From Plasmopara viticola (Eukaryota > Oomycota > Peronosporomycetes > Peronosporales > Peronosporaceae), in contig MBPM02000017.1 in assembly GCA_001695595.3 (NCBI GenBank), forward strand, positions 124,001-188,000: a DNA stretch of 64,000 nt, in the 5' to 3' direction. The translations under genes were made by a program, and so were the position numbers. A model generated the notes under the pieces. The model was not told the DNA's origin, did no database searches, and saw only the letters and a program-made list of their open reading frames with translations. Numbering within the stretch: the first letter of the stretch is position 1; the number at the start of each line of letters is the position of its first letter. This document shows positions 27,301 to 42,300 of the stretch, piece after piece.

Positions 27301-30300
27301 CACCGACATCCCGAGTCAATGAATGAAGTCTAATACGATCATCAAAGTTAATGAGATTGTCTACGAGGAAAGTCAAGTAGAAAAGAAGGTACTATAGAAA
27401 TGATCCTGTATAAGTACGGTCTTGACTATAAGTACTACCTGTTGTCCCATTATATACTAGACACGTACCCTCACGGACAGCAGTACACTACTTTTGTTTG
27501 CTCCGACCACCACTGCGAGACTTTGCGCTGACAGCTACTACGACTTAAAGTACTGTCATAGCTACAGATTCCACTGCTCACGGCAATCTCAGTACTCAAA
27601 ATCAAGGCGGCCTGTATAAGCGGCAACTGTGATGTGTCAGAGGCAAAAGAAATACGACAGGATTGTTTTTGACAAATTTGGTCGCTTGGTATTTCAAATG
27701 CGGAGTTACCAAATGCGTTTAAGCCCTATCGTATGTAAGGTTGCTCTAAGATTGAAGGTATAGGACAAGTTTCGATCGACGGTCAGAATTTTTCGCATTC
27801 TGGGAGCGGTTTTAATTAATCCTGGCTATCTGTCCAATAAATTGCGTATCACTCACGCTGGTTCTCAGTAAATTGAATGAATAAAAACTCTTTTTGGCAA
27901 TTGTTTCTTGTTTTAACCAATTAATAGAACTACATAAAAATGATGAGAGTCATAGGCCTCACTTAAATTATATTATAAATTCGGAGAGAAATCATTAACT
28001 TCTCATATCACTTCACTCACTCACACTGCCTTGGAATAGCGACAGTGGACGTTCATCAATGGGGAAAACTAAGTCCCAAAAAGGACCTGGCTTACTAGCC
28101 ACCGACATCCCGAGTCAATGAATGAAGTCTAATACGATCATCAAAGTTAATGAGATTGTCTACGAGGAAAGTCAAGTAGAAAAGAAGGTACTATAGAAAT
28201 GATCCTGTATAAGTACGGTCTTGACTATAAGTACTACCTGTTGTCCCATTATATACTAGACACGTACCCTCACGGACAGCAGTACACTACTTTTGTTTGC
28301 TCCGACCACCACTGCGAGACTTTGCGCTGACAGCTACTACGACTTAAAGTACTGTCATAGCTACAGATTCCACTGCTCACGGCAATCTCAGTACTCAAAA
28401 TCAAGGCGGCCTGTATAAGCGGCAACTGTGATGTGTCAGAGGCAAAAGAAATACGACAGGATTGTTTTTGACAAATTTGGTCGCTTGGTATTTCAAATGC
28501 GGAGTTACCAAATGCGTTTAAGCCCTATCGTATGTAAGGTTGCTCTAAGATTGAAGGTATAGGACAAGTTTCGATCGACGGTCAGAATTTTTCGCATTCT
28601 GGGAGCGGTTTTAATTAATCCTGGCTATCTGTCCAATAAATTGCGTATCACTCACGCTGGGTTCTCAGTAAATTGAATGAATAAAAACTCTTTTTGGCAA
28701 TTGTTTCTTGTTTTAACCAATTAATAGAACTACATAAAAATGATGAGAGTCATAGGCCTCACTTAAATTATATTATAAATTCGGAGAGAAATCATTAACT
28801 TCTCATATCACTTCACTCACTCACACTGCCTTGGAATAGCGACAGTGGACGTTCATCAATGGGGAAAACTAAGTCCCAAAAAGGACCTGGCTTACTAGCC
28901 ACCGACATCCCGAGTCAATGAATGAAGTCTAATACGATCATCAAAGTTAATGAGATTGTCTACGAGGAAAGTCAAGTAGAAAAGAAGGTACTATAGAAAT
29001 GATCCTGTATAAGTACGGTCTTGACTATAAGTACTACCTGTTGTCCCATTATATACTAGACACGTACCCTCACGGACAGCAGTACACTACTTTTGTTTGC
29101 TCCGACCACCACTGCGAGACTTTGCGCTGACAGCTACTACGACTTAAAGTACTGTCATAGCTACAGATTCCACTGCTCACGGCAATCTCAGTACTCAAAA
29201 TCAAGGCGGCCTGTATAAGCGGCAACTGTGATGTGTCAGAGGCAAAAGAAATACGACAGGATTGTTTTTGACAAATTTGGTCGCTTGGTATTTCAAATGC
29301 GGAGTTACCAAATGCGTTTAAGCCCTATCGTATGTAAGGTTGCTCTAAGATTGAAGGTATAGGACAAGTTTCGATCGACGGTCAGAATTTTTCGCATTCT
29401 GGGAGCGGTTTTAATTAATCCTGGCTATCTGTCCAATAAATTGCGTATCACTCACGCTGGGTTCTCAGTAAATTGAATGAATAAAAACTCTTTTTGGCAA
29501 TTGTTTCTTGTTTTAACCAATTAATAGAACTACATAAAAATGATGAGAGTCATAGGCCTCACTTAAATTATATTATAAATTCGGAGAGAAATCATTAACT
29601 TCTCATATCACTTCACTCACTCACACTGCCTTGGAATAGCGACAGTGGACGTTCATCAATGGGGAAAACTAAGTCCCAAAAAGGACCTGGCTTACTAGCC
29701 ACCGACATCCCGAGTCAATGAATGAAGTCTAATACGATCATCAAAGTTAATGAGATTGTCTACGAGGAAAGTCAAGTAGAAAAGAAGGTACTATAGAAAT
29801 GATCCTGTATAAGTACGGTCTTGACTATAAGTACTACCTGTTGTCCCATTATATACTAGACACGTACCCTCACGGACAGCAGTACACTACTTTTGTTTGC
29901 TCCGACCACCACTGCGAGACTTTGCGCTGACAGCTACTACGACTTAAAGTACTGTCATAGCTACAGATTCCACTGCTCACGGCAATCTCAGTACTCAAAA
30001 TCAAGGCGGCCTGTATAAGCGGCAACTGTGATGTGTCAGAGGCAAAAGAAATACGACAGGATTGTTTTTGACAAATTTGGTCGCTTGGTATTTCAAATGC
30101 GGAGTTACCAAATGCGTTTAAGCCCTATCGTATGTAAGGTTGCTCTAAGATTGAAGGTATAGGACAAGTTTCGATCGACGGTCAGAATTTTTCGCATTCT
30201 GGGAGCGGTTTTAATTAATCCTGGCTATCTGTCCAATAAATTGCGTATCACTCACGCTGGTTCTCAGTAAATTGAATGAATAAAAACTCTTTTTGGCAAT

Positions 30301-33300
30301 TGTTTCTTGTTTTAACCAATTAATAGAACTACATAAAAATGATGAGAGTCATAGGCCTCACTTAAATTATATTATAAATTCGGAGAGAAATCATTAACTT
30401 CTCATATCACTTCACTCACTCACACTGCCTTGGAATAGCGACAGTGGACGTTCATCAATGGGGAAAACTAAGTCCCAAAAAGGACCTGGCTTACTAGCCA
30501 CCGACATCCCGAGTCAATGAATGAAGTCTAATACGATCATCAAAGTTAATGAGATTGTCTACGAGGAAAGTCAAGTAGAAAAGAAGGTACTATAGAAATG
30601 ATCCTGTATAAGTACGGTCTTGACTATAAGTACTACCTGTTGTCCCATTATATACTAGACACGTACCCTCACGGACAGCAGTACACTACTTTTGTTTGCT
30701 CCGACCACCACTGCGAGACTTTGCGCTGACAGCTACTACGACTTAAAGTACTGTCATAGCTACAGATTCCACTGCTCACGGCAATCTCAGTACTCAAAAT
30801 CAAGGCGGCCTGTATAAGCGGCAACTGTGATGTGTCAGAGGCAAAAGAAATACGACAGGATTGTTTTTGACAAATTTGGTCGCTTGGTATTTCAAATGCG
30901 GAGTTACCAAATGCGTTTAAGCCCTATCGTATGTAAGGTTGCTCTAAGATTGAAGGTATAGGACAAGTTTCGATCGACGGTCAGAATTTTTCGCATTCTG
31001 GGAGCGGTTTTAATTAATCCTGGCTATCTGTCCAATAAATTGCGTATCACTCACGCTGGGTTCTCAGTAAATTGAATGAATAAAAACTCTTTTTGGCAAT
31101 TGTTTCTTGTTTTAACCAATTAATAGAACTACATAAAAATGATGAGAGTCATAGGCCTCACTTAAATTATATTATAAATTCGGAGAGAAATCATTAACTT
31201 CTCATATCACTTCACTCACTCACACTGCCTTGGAATAGCGACAGTGGACGTTCATCAATGGGGAAAACTAAGTCCCAAAAAGGACCTGGCTTACTAGCCA
31301 CCGACATCCCGAGTCAATGAATGAAGTCTAATACGATCATCAAAGTTAATGAGATTGTCTACGAGGAAAGTCAAGTAGAAAAGAAGGTACTATAGAAATG
31401 ATCCTGTATAAGTACGGTCTTGACTATAAGTACTACCTGTTGTCCCATTATATACTAGACACGTACCCTCACGGACAGCAGTACACTACTTTTGTTTGCT
31501 CCGACCACCACTGCGAGACTTTGCGCTGACAGCTACTACGACTTAAAGTACTGTCATAGCTACAGATTCCACTGCTCACGGCAATCTCAGTACTCAAAAT
31601 CAAGGCGGCCTGTATAAGCGGCAACTGTGATGTGTCAGAGGCAAAAGAAATACGACAGGATTGTTTTTGACAAATTTGGTCGCTTGGTATTTCAAATGCG
31701 GAGTTACCAAATGCGTTTAAGCCCTATCGTATGTAAGGTTGCTCTAAGATTGAAGGTATAGGACAAGTTTCGATCGACGGTCAGAATTTTTCGCATTCTG
31801 GGAGCGGTTTTAATTAATCCTGGCTATCTGTCCAATAAATTGCGTATCACTCACGCTGGTTCTCAGTAAATTGAATGAATAAAAACTCTTTTTGGCAATT
31901 GTTTCTTGTTTTAACCAATTAATAGAACTACATAAAAATGATGAGAGTCATAGGCCTCACTTAAATTATATTATAAATTCGGAGAGAAATCATTAACTTC
32001 TCATATCACTTCACTCACTCACACTGCCTTGGAATAGCGACAGTGGACGTTCATCAATGGGGAAAACTAAGTCCCAAAAAGGACCTGGCTTACTAGCCAC
32101 CGACATCCCGAGTCAATGAATGAAGTCTAATACGATCATCAAAGTTAATGAGATTGTCTACGAGGAAAGTCAAGTAGAAAAGAAGGTACTATAGAAATGA
32201 TCCTGTATAAGTACGGTCTTGACTATAAGTACTACCTGTTGTCCCATTATATACTAGACACGTACCCTCACGGACAGCAGTACACTACTTTTGTTTGCTC
32301 CGACCACCACTGCGAGACTTTGCGCTGACAGCTACTACGACTTAAAGTACTGTCATAGCTACAGATTCCACTGCTCACGGCAATCTCAGTACTCAAAATC
32401 AAGGCGGCCTGTATAAGCGGCAACTGTGATGTGTCAGAGGCAAAAGAAATACGACAGGATTGTTTTTGACAAATTTGGTCGCTTGGTATTTCAAATGCGG
32501 AGTTACCAAATGCGTTTAAGCCCTATCGTATGTAAGGTTGCTCTAAGATTGAAGGTATAGGACAAGTTTCGATCGACGGTCAGAATTTTTCGCATTCTGG
32601 GAGCGGTTTTAATTAATCCTGGCTATCTGTCCAATAAATTGCGTATCACTCACGCTGGTTCTCAGTAAATTGAATGAATAAAAACTCTTTTTGGCAATTG
32701 TTTCTTGTTTTAACCAATTAATAGAACTACATAAAAATGATGAGAGTCATAGGCCTCACTTAAATTATATTATAAATTCGGAGAGAAATCATTAACTTCT
32801 CATATCACTTCACTCACTCACACTGCCTTGGAATAGCGACAGTGGACGTTCATCAATGGGGAAAACTAAGTCCCAAAAAGGACCTGGCTTACTAGCCACC
32901 GACATCCCGAGTCAATGAATGAAGTCTAATACGATCATCAAAGTTAATGAGATTGTCTACGAGGAAAGTCAAGTAGAAAAGAAGGTACTATAGAAATGAT
33001 CCTGTATAAGTACGGTCTTGACTATAAGTACTACCTGTTGTCCCATTATATACTAGACACGTACCCTCACGGACAGCAGTACACTACTTTTGTTTGCTCC
33101 GACCACCACTGCGAGACTTTGCGCTGACAGCTACTACGACTTAAAGTACTGTCATAGCTACAGATTCCACTGCTCACGGCAATCTCAGTACTCAAAATCA
33201 AGGCGGCCTGTATAAGCGGCAACTGTGATGTGTCAGAGGCAAAAGAAATACGACAGGATTGTTTTTGACAAATTTGGTCGCTTGGTATTTCAAATGCGGA

Positions 33301-36300
33301 GTTACCAAATGCGTTTAAGCCCTATCGTATGTAAGGTTGCTCTAAGATTGAAGGTATAGGACAAGTTTCGATCGACGGTCAGAATTTTTCGCATTCTGGG
33401 AGCGGTTTTAATTAATCCTGGCTATCTGTCCAATAAATTGCGTATCACTCACGCTGGGTTCTCAGTAAATTGAATGAATAAAAACTCTTTTTGGCAATTG
33501 TTTCTTGTTTTAACCAATTAATAGAACTACATAAAAATGATGAGAGTCATAGGCCTCACTTAAATTATATTATAAATTCGGAGAGAAATCATTAACTTCT
33601 CATATCACTTCACTCACTCACACTGCCTTGGAATAGCGACAGTGGACGTTCATCAATGGGGAAAACTAAGTCCCAAAAAGGACCTGGCTTACTAGCCACC
33701 GACATCCCGAGTCAATGAATGAAGTCTAATACGATCATCAAAGTTAATGAGATTGTCTACGAGGAAAGTCAAGTAGAAAAGAAGGTACTATAGAAATGAT
33801 CCTGTATAAGTACGGTCTTGACTATAAGTACTACCTGTTGTCCCATTATATACTAGACACGTACCCTCACGGACAGCAGTACACTACTTTTGTTTGCTCC
33901 GACCACCACTGCGAGACTTTGCGCTGACAGCTACTACGACTTAAAGTACTGTCATAGCTACAGATTCCACTGCTCACGGCAATCTCAGTACTCAAAATCA
34001 AGGCGGCCTGTATAAGCGGCAACTGTGATGTGTCAGAGGCAAAAGAAATACGACAGGATTGTTTTTGACAAATTTGGTCGCTTGGTATTTCAAATGCGGA
34101 GTTACCAAATGCGTTTAAGCCCTATCGTATGTAAGGTTGCTCTAAGATTGAAGGTATAGGACAAGTTTCGATCGACGGTCAGAATTTTTCGCATTCTGGG
34201 AGCGGTTTTAATTAATCCTGGCTATCTGTCCAATAAATTGCGTATCACTCACGCTGGTTCTCAGTAAATTGAATGAATAAAAACTCTTTTTGGCAATTGT
34301 TTCTTGTTTTAACCAATTAATAGAACTACATAAAAATGATGAGAGTCATAGGCCTCACTTAAATTATATTATAAATTCGGAGAGAAATCATTAACTTCTC
34401 ATATCACTTCACTCACTCACACTGCCTTGGAATAGCGACAGTGGACGTTCATCAATGGGGAAAACTAAGTCCCAAAAAGGACCTGGCTTACTAGCCACCG
34501 ACATCCCGAGTCAATGAATGAAGTCTAATACGATCATCAAAGTTAATGAGATTGTCTACGAGGAAAGTCAAGTAGAAAAGAAGGTACTATAGAAATGATC
34601 CTGTATAAGTACGGTCTTGACTATAAGTACTACCTGTTGTCCCATTATATACTAGACACGTACCCTCACGGACAGCAGTACACTACTTTTGTTTGCTCCG
34701 ACCACCACTGCGAGACTTTGCGCTGACAGCTACTACGACTTAAAGTACTGTCATAGCTACAGATTCCACTGCTCACGGCAATCTCAGTACTCAAAATCAA
34801 GGCGGCCTGTATAAGCGGCAACTGTGATGTGTCAGAGGCAAAAGAAATACGACAGGATTGTTTTTGACAAATTTGGTCGCTTGGTATTTCAAATGCGGAG
34901 TTACCAAATGCGTTTAAGCCCTATCGTATGTAAGGTTGCTCTAAGATTGAAGGTATAGGACAAGTTTCGATCGACGGTCAGAATTTTTCGCATTCTGGGA
35001 GCGGTTTTAATTAATCCTGGCTATCTGTCCAATAAATTGCGTATCACTCACGCTGGTTCTCAGTAAATTGAATGAATAAAAACTCTTTTTGGCAATTGTT
35101 TCTTGTTTTAACCAATTAATAGAACTACATAAAAATGATGAGAGTCATAGGCCTCACTTAAATTATATTATAAATTCGGAGAGAAATCATTAACTTCTCA
35201 TATCACTTCACTCACTCACACTGCCTTGGAATAGCGACAGTGGACGTTCATCAATGGGGAAAACTAAGTCCCAAAAAGGACCTGGCTTACTAGCCACCGA
35301 CATCCCGAGTCAATGAATGAAGTCTAATACGATCATCAAAGTTAATGAGATTGTCTACGAGGAAAGTCAAGTAGAAAAGAAGGTACTATAGAAATGATCC
35401 TGTATAAGTACGGTCTTGACTATAAGTACTACCTGTTGTCCCATTATATACTAGACACGTACCCTCACGGACAGCAGTACACTACTTTTGTTTGCTCCGA
35501 CCACCACTGCGAGACTTTGCGCTGACAGCTACTACGACTTAAAGTACTGTCATAGCTACAGATTCCACTGCTCACGGCAATCTCAGTACTCAAAATCAAG
35601 GCGGCCTGTATAAGCGGCAACTGTGATGTGTCAGAGGCAAAAGAAATACGACAGGATTGTTTTTGACAAATTTGGTCGCTTGGTATTTCAAATGCGGAGT
35701 TACCAAATGCGTTTAAGCCCTATCGTATGTAAGGTTGCTCTAAGATTGAAGGTATAGGACAAGTTTCGATCGACGGTCAGAATTTTTCGCATTCTGGGAG
35801 CGGTTTTAATTAATCCTGGCTATCTGTCCAATAAATTGCGTATCACTCACGCTGGTTCTCAGTAAATTGAATGAATAAAAACTCTTTTTGGCAATTGTTT
35901 CTTGTTTTAACCAATTAATAGAACTACATAAAAATGATGAGAGTCATAGGCCTCACTTAAATTATATTATAAATTCGGAGAGAAATCATTAACTTCTCAT
36001 ATCACTTCACTCACTCACACTGCCTTGGAATAGCGACAGTGGACGTTCATCAATGGGGAAAACTAAGTCCCAAAAAGGACCTGGCTTACTAGCCACCGAC
36101 ATCCCGAGTCAATGAATGAAGTCTAATACGATCATCAAAGTTAATGAGATTGTCTACGAGGAAAGTCAAGTAGAAAAGAAGGTACTATAGAAATGATCCT
36201 GTATAAGTACGGTCTTGACTATAAGTACTACCTGTTGTCCCATTATATACTAGACACGTACCCTCACGGACAGCAGTACACTACTTTTGTTTGCTCCGAC

Positions 36301-39300
36301 CACCACTGCGAGACTTTGCGCTGACAGCTACTACGACTTAAAGTACTGTCATAGCTACAGATTCCACTGCTCACGGCAATCTCAGTACTCAAAATCAAGG
36401 CGGCCTGTATAAGCGGCAACTGTGATGTGTCAGAGGCAAAAGAAATACGACAGGATTGTTTTTGACAAATTTGGTCGCTTGGTATTTCAAATGCGGAGTT
36501 ACCAAATGCGTTTAAGCCCTATCGTATGTAAGGTTGCTCTAAGATTGAAGGTATAGGACAAGTTTCGATCGACGGTCAGAATTTTTCGCATTCTGGGAGC
36601 GGTTTTAATTAATCCTGGCTATCTGTCCAATAAATTGCGTATCACTCACGCTGGTTCTCAGTAAATTGAATGAATAAAAACTCTTTTTGGCAATTGTTTC
36701 TTGTTTTAACCAATTAATAGAACTACATAAAAATGATGAGAGTCATAGGCCTCACTTAAATTATATTATAAATTCGGAGAGAAATCATTAACTTCTCATA
36801 TCACTTCACTCACTCACACTGCCTTGGAATAGCGACAGTGGACGTTCATCAATGGGGAAAACTAAGTCCCAAAAAGGACCTGGCTTACTAGCCACCGACA
36901 TCCCGAGTCAATGAATGAAGTCTAATACGATCATCAAAGTTAATGAGATTGTCTACGAGGAAAGTCAAGTAGAAAAGAAGGTACTATAGAAATGATCCTG
37001 TATAAGTACGGTCTTGACTATAAGTACTACCTGTTGTCCCATTATATACTAGACACGTACCCTCACGGACAGCAGTACACTACTTTTGTTTGCTCCGACC
37101 ACCACTGCGAGACTTTGCGCTGACAGCTACTACGACTTAAAGTACTGTCATAGCTACAGATTCCACTGCTCACGGCAATCTCAGTACTCAAAATCAAGGC
37201 GGCCTGTATAAGCGGCAACTGTGATGTGTCAGAGGCAAAAGAAATACGACAGGATTGTTTTTGACAAATTTGGTCGCTTGGTATTTCAAATGCGGAGTTA
37301 CCAAATGCGTTTAAGCCCTATCGTATGTAAGGTTGCTCTAAGATTGAAGGTATAGGACAAGTTTCGATCGACGGTCAGAATTTTTCGCATTCTGGGAGCG
37401 GTTTTAATTAATCCTGGCTATCTGTCCAATAAATTGCGTATCACTCACGCTGGTTCTCAGTAAATTGAATGAATAAAAACTCTTTTTGGCAATTGTTTCT
37501 TGTTTTAACCAATTAATAGAACTACATAAAAATGATGAGAGTCATAGGCCTCACTTAAATTATATTATAAATTCGGAGAGAAATCATTAACTTCTCATAT
37601 CACTTCACTCACTCACACTGCCTTGGAATAGCGACAGTGGACGTTCATCAATGGGGAAAACTAAGTCCCAAAAAGGACCTGGCTTACTAGCCACCGACAT
37701 CCCGAGTCAATGAATGAAGTCTAATACGATCATCAAAGTTAATGAGATTGTCTACGAGGAAAGTCAAGTAGAAAAGAAGGTACTATAGAAATGATCCTGT
37801 ATAAGTACGGTCTTGACTATAAGTACTACCTGTTGTCCCATTATATACTAGACACGTACCCTCACGGACAGCAGTACACTACTTTTGTTTGCTCCGACCA
37901 CCACTGCGAGACTTTGCGCTGACAGCTACTACGACTTAAAGTACTGTCATAGCTACAGATTCCACTGCTCACGGCAATCTCAGTACTCAAAATCAAGGCG
38001 GCCTGTATAAGCGGCAACTGTGATGTGTCAGAGGCAAAAGAAATACGACAGGATTGTTTTTGACAAATTTGGTCGCTTGGTATTTCAAATGCGGAGTTAC
38101 CAAATGCGTTTAAGCCCTATCGTATGTAAGGTTGCTCTAAGATTGAAGGTATAGGACAAGTTTCGATCGACGGTCAGAATTTTTCGCATTCTGGGAGCGG
38201 TTTTAATTAATCCTGGCTATCTGTCCAATAAATTGCGTATCACTCACGCTGGGTTCTCAGTAAATTGAATGAATAAAAACTCTTTTTGGCAATTGTTTCT
38301 TGTTTTAACCAATTAATAGAACTACATAAAAATGATGAGAGTCATAGGCCTCACTTAAATTATATTATAAATTCGGAGAGAAATCATTAACTTCTCATAT
38401 CACTTCACTCACTCACACTGCCTTGGAATAGCGACAGTGGACGTTCATCAATGGGGAAAACTAAGTCCCAAAAAGGACCTGGCTTACTAGCCACCGACAT
38501 CCCGAGTCAATGAATGAAGTCTAATACGATCATCAAAGTTAATGAGATTGTCTACGAGGAAAGTCAAGTAGAAAAGAAGGTACTATAGAAATGATCCTGT
38601 ATAAGTACGGTCTTGACTATAAGTACTACCTGTTGTCCCATTATATACTAGACACGTACCCTCACGGACAGCAGTACACTACTTTTGTTTGCTCCGACCA
38701 CCACTGCGAGACTTTGCGCTGACAGCTACTACGACTTAAAGTACTGTCATAGCTACAGATTCCACTGCTCACGGCAATCTCAGTACTCAAAATCAAGGCG
38801 GCCTGTATAAGCGGCAACTGTGATGTGTCAGAGGCAAAAGAAATACGACAGGATTGTTTTTGACAAATTTGGTCGCTTGGTATTTCAAATGCGGAGTTAC
38901 CAAATGCGTTTAAGCCCTATCGTATGTAAGGTTGCTCTAAGATTGAAGGTATAGGACAAGTTTCGATCGACGGTCAGAATTTTTCGCATTCTGGGAGCGG
39001 TTTTAATTAATCCTGGCTATCTGTCCAATAAATTGCGTATCACTCACGCTGGGTTCTCAGTAAATTGAATGAATAAAAACTCTTTTTGGCAATTGTTTCT
39101 TGTTTTAACCAATTAATAGAACTACATAAAAATGATGAGAGTCATAGGCCTCACTTAAATTATATTATAAATTCGGAGAGAAATCATTAACTTCTCATAT
39201 CACTTCACTCACTCACACTGCCTTGGAATAGCGACAGTGGACGTTCATCAATGGGGAAAACTAAGTCCCAAAAAGGACCTGGCTTACTAGCCACCGACAT

Positions 39301-42300
39301 CCCGAGTCAATGAATGAAGTCTAATACGATCATCAAAGTTAATGAGATTGTCTACGAGGAAAGTCAAGTAGAAAAGAAGGTACTATAGAAATGATCCTGT
39401 ATAAGTACGGTCTTGACTATAAGTACTACCTGTTGTCCCATTATATACTAGACACGTACCCTCACGGACAGCAGTACACTACTTTTGTTTGCTCCGACCA
39501 CCACTGCGAGACTTTGCGCTGACAGCTACTACGACTTAAAGTACTGTCATAGCTACAGATTCCACTGCTCACGGCAATCTCAGTACTCAAAATCAAGGCG
39601 GCCTGTATAAGCGGCAACTGTGATGTGTCAGAGGCAAAAGAAATACGACAGGATTGTTTTTGACAAATTTGGTCGCTTGGTATTTCAAATGCGGAGTTAC
39701 CAAATGCGTTTAAGCCCTATCGTATGTAAGGTTGCTCTAAGATTGAAGGTATAGGACAAGTTTCGATCGACGGTCAGAATTTTTCGCATTCTGGGAGCGG
39801 TTTTAATTAATCCTGGCTATCTGTCCAATAAATTGCGTATCACTCACGCTGGTTCTCAGTAAATTGAATGAATAAAAACTCTTTTTGGCAATTGTTTCTT
39901 GTTTTAACCAATTAATAGAACTACATAAAAATGATGAGAGTCATAGGCCTCACTTAAATTATATTATAAATTCGGAGAGAAATCATTAACTTCTCATATC
40001 ACTTCACTCACTCACACTGCCTTGGAATAGCGACAGTGGACGTTCATCAATGGGGAAAACTAAGTCCCAAAAAGGACCTGGCTTACTAGCCACCGACATC
40101 CCGAGTCAATGAATGAAGTCTAATACGATCATCAAAGTTAATGAGATTGTCTACGAGGAAAGTCAAGTAGAAAAGAAGGTACTATAGAAATGATCCTGTA
40201 TAAGTACGGTCTTGACTATAAGTACTACCTGTTGTCCCATTATATACTAGACACGTACCCTCACGGACAGCAGTACACTACTTTTGTTTGCTCCGACCAC
40301 CACTGCGAGACTTTGCGCTGACAGCTACTACGACTTAAAGTACTGTCATAGCTACAGATTCCACTGCTCACGGCAATCTCAGTACTCAAAATCAAGGCGG
40401 CCTGTATAAGCGGCAACTGTGATGTGTCAGAGGCAAAAGAAATACGACAGGATTGTTTTTGACAAATTTGGTCGCTTGGTATTTCAAATGCGGAGTTACC
40501 AAATGCGTTTAAGCCCTATCGTATGTAAGGTTGCTCTAAGATTGAAGGTATAGGACAAGTTTCGATCGACGGTCAGAATTTTTCGCATTCTGGGAGCGGT
40601 TTTAATTAATCCTGGCTATCTGTCCAATAAATTGCGTATCACTCACGCTGGTTCTCAGTAAATTGAATGAATAAAAACTCTTTTTGGCAATTGTTTCTTG
40701 TTTTAACCAATTAATAGAACTACATAAAAATGATGAGAGTCATAGGCCTCACTTAAATTATATTATAAATTCGGAGAGAAATCATTAACTTCTCATATCA
40801 CTTCACTCACTCACACTGCCTTGGAATAGCGACAGTGGACGTTCATCAATGGGGAAAACTAAGTCCCAAAAAGGACCTGGCTTACTAGCCACCGACATCC
40901 CGAGTCAATGAATGAAGTCTAATACGATCATCAAAGTTAATGAGATTGTCTACGAGGAAAGTCAAGTAGAAAAGAAGGTACTATAGAAATGATCCTGTAT
41001 AAGTACGGTCTTGACTATAAGTACTACCTGTTGTCCCATTATATACTAGACACGTACCCTCACGGACAGCAGTACACTACTTTTGTTTGCTCCGACCACC
41101 ACTGCGAGACTTTGCGCTGACAGCTACTACGACTTAAAGTACTGTCATAGCTACAGATTCCACTGCTCACGGCAATCTCAGTACTCAAAATCAAGGCGGC
41201 CTGTATAAGCGGCAACTGTGATGTGTCAGAGGCAAAAGAAATACGACAGGATTGTTTTTGACAAATTTGGTCGCTTGGTATTTCAAATGCGGAGTTACCA
41301 AATGCGTTTAAGCCCTATCGTATGTAAGGTTGCTCTAAGATTGAAGGTATAGGACAAGTTTCGATCGACGGTCAGAATTTTTCGCATTCTGGGAGCGGTT
41401 TTAATTAATCCTGGCTATCTGTCCAATAAATTGCGTATCACTCACGCTGGATTCTCAGTAAATTGAATGAATAAAAACTCTTTTTGGCAATTGTTTCTTG
41501 TTTTAACCAATTAATAGAACTACATAAAAATGATGAGAGTCATAGGCCTCACTTAAATTATATTATAAATTCGGAGAGAAATCATTAACTTCTCATATCA
41601 CTTCACTCACTCACACTGCCTTGGAATAGCGACAGTGGACGTTCATCAATGGGGAAAACTAAGTCCCAAAAAGGACCTGGCTTACTAGCCACCGACATCC
41701 CGAGTCAATGAATGAAGTCTAATACGATCATCAAAGTTAATGAGATTGTCTACGAGGAAAGTCAAGTAGAAAAGAAGGTACTATAGAAATGATCCTGTAT
41801 AAGTACGGTCTTGACTATAAGTACTACCTGTTGTCCCATTATATACTAGACACGTACCCTCACGGACAGCAGTACACTACTTTTGTTTGCTCCGACCACC
41901 ACTGCGAGACTTTGCGCTGACAGCTACTACGACTTAAAGTACTGTCATAGCTACAGATTCCACTGCTCACGGCAATCTCAGTACTCAAAATCAAGGCGGC
42001 CTGTATAAGCGGCAACTGTGATGTGTCAGAGGCAAAAGAAATACGACAGGATTGTTTTTGACAAATTTGGTCGCTTGGTATTTCAAATGCGGAGTTACCA
42101 AATGCGTTTAAGCCCTATCGTATGTAAGGTTGCTCTAAGATTGAAGGTATAGGACAAGTTTCGATCGACGGTCAGAATTTTTCGCATTCTGGGAGCGGTT
42201 TTAATTAATCCTGGCTATCTGTCCAATAAATTGCGTATCACTCACGCTGGTTCTCAGTAAATTGAATGAATAAAAACTCTTTTTGGCAATTGTTTCTTGT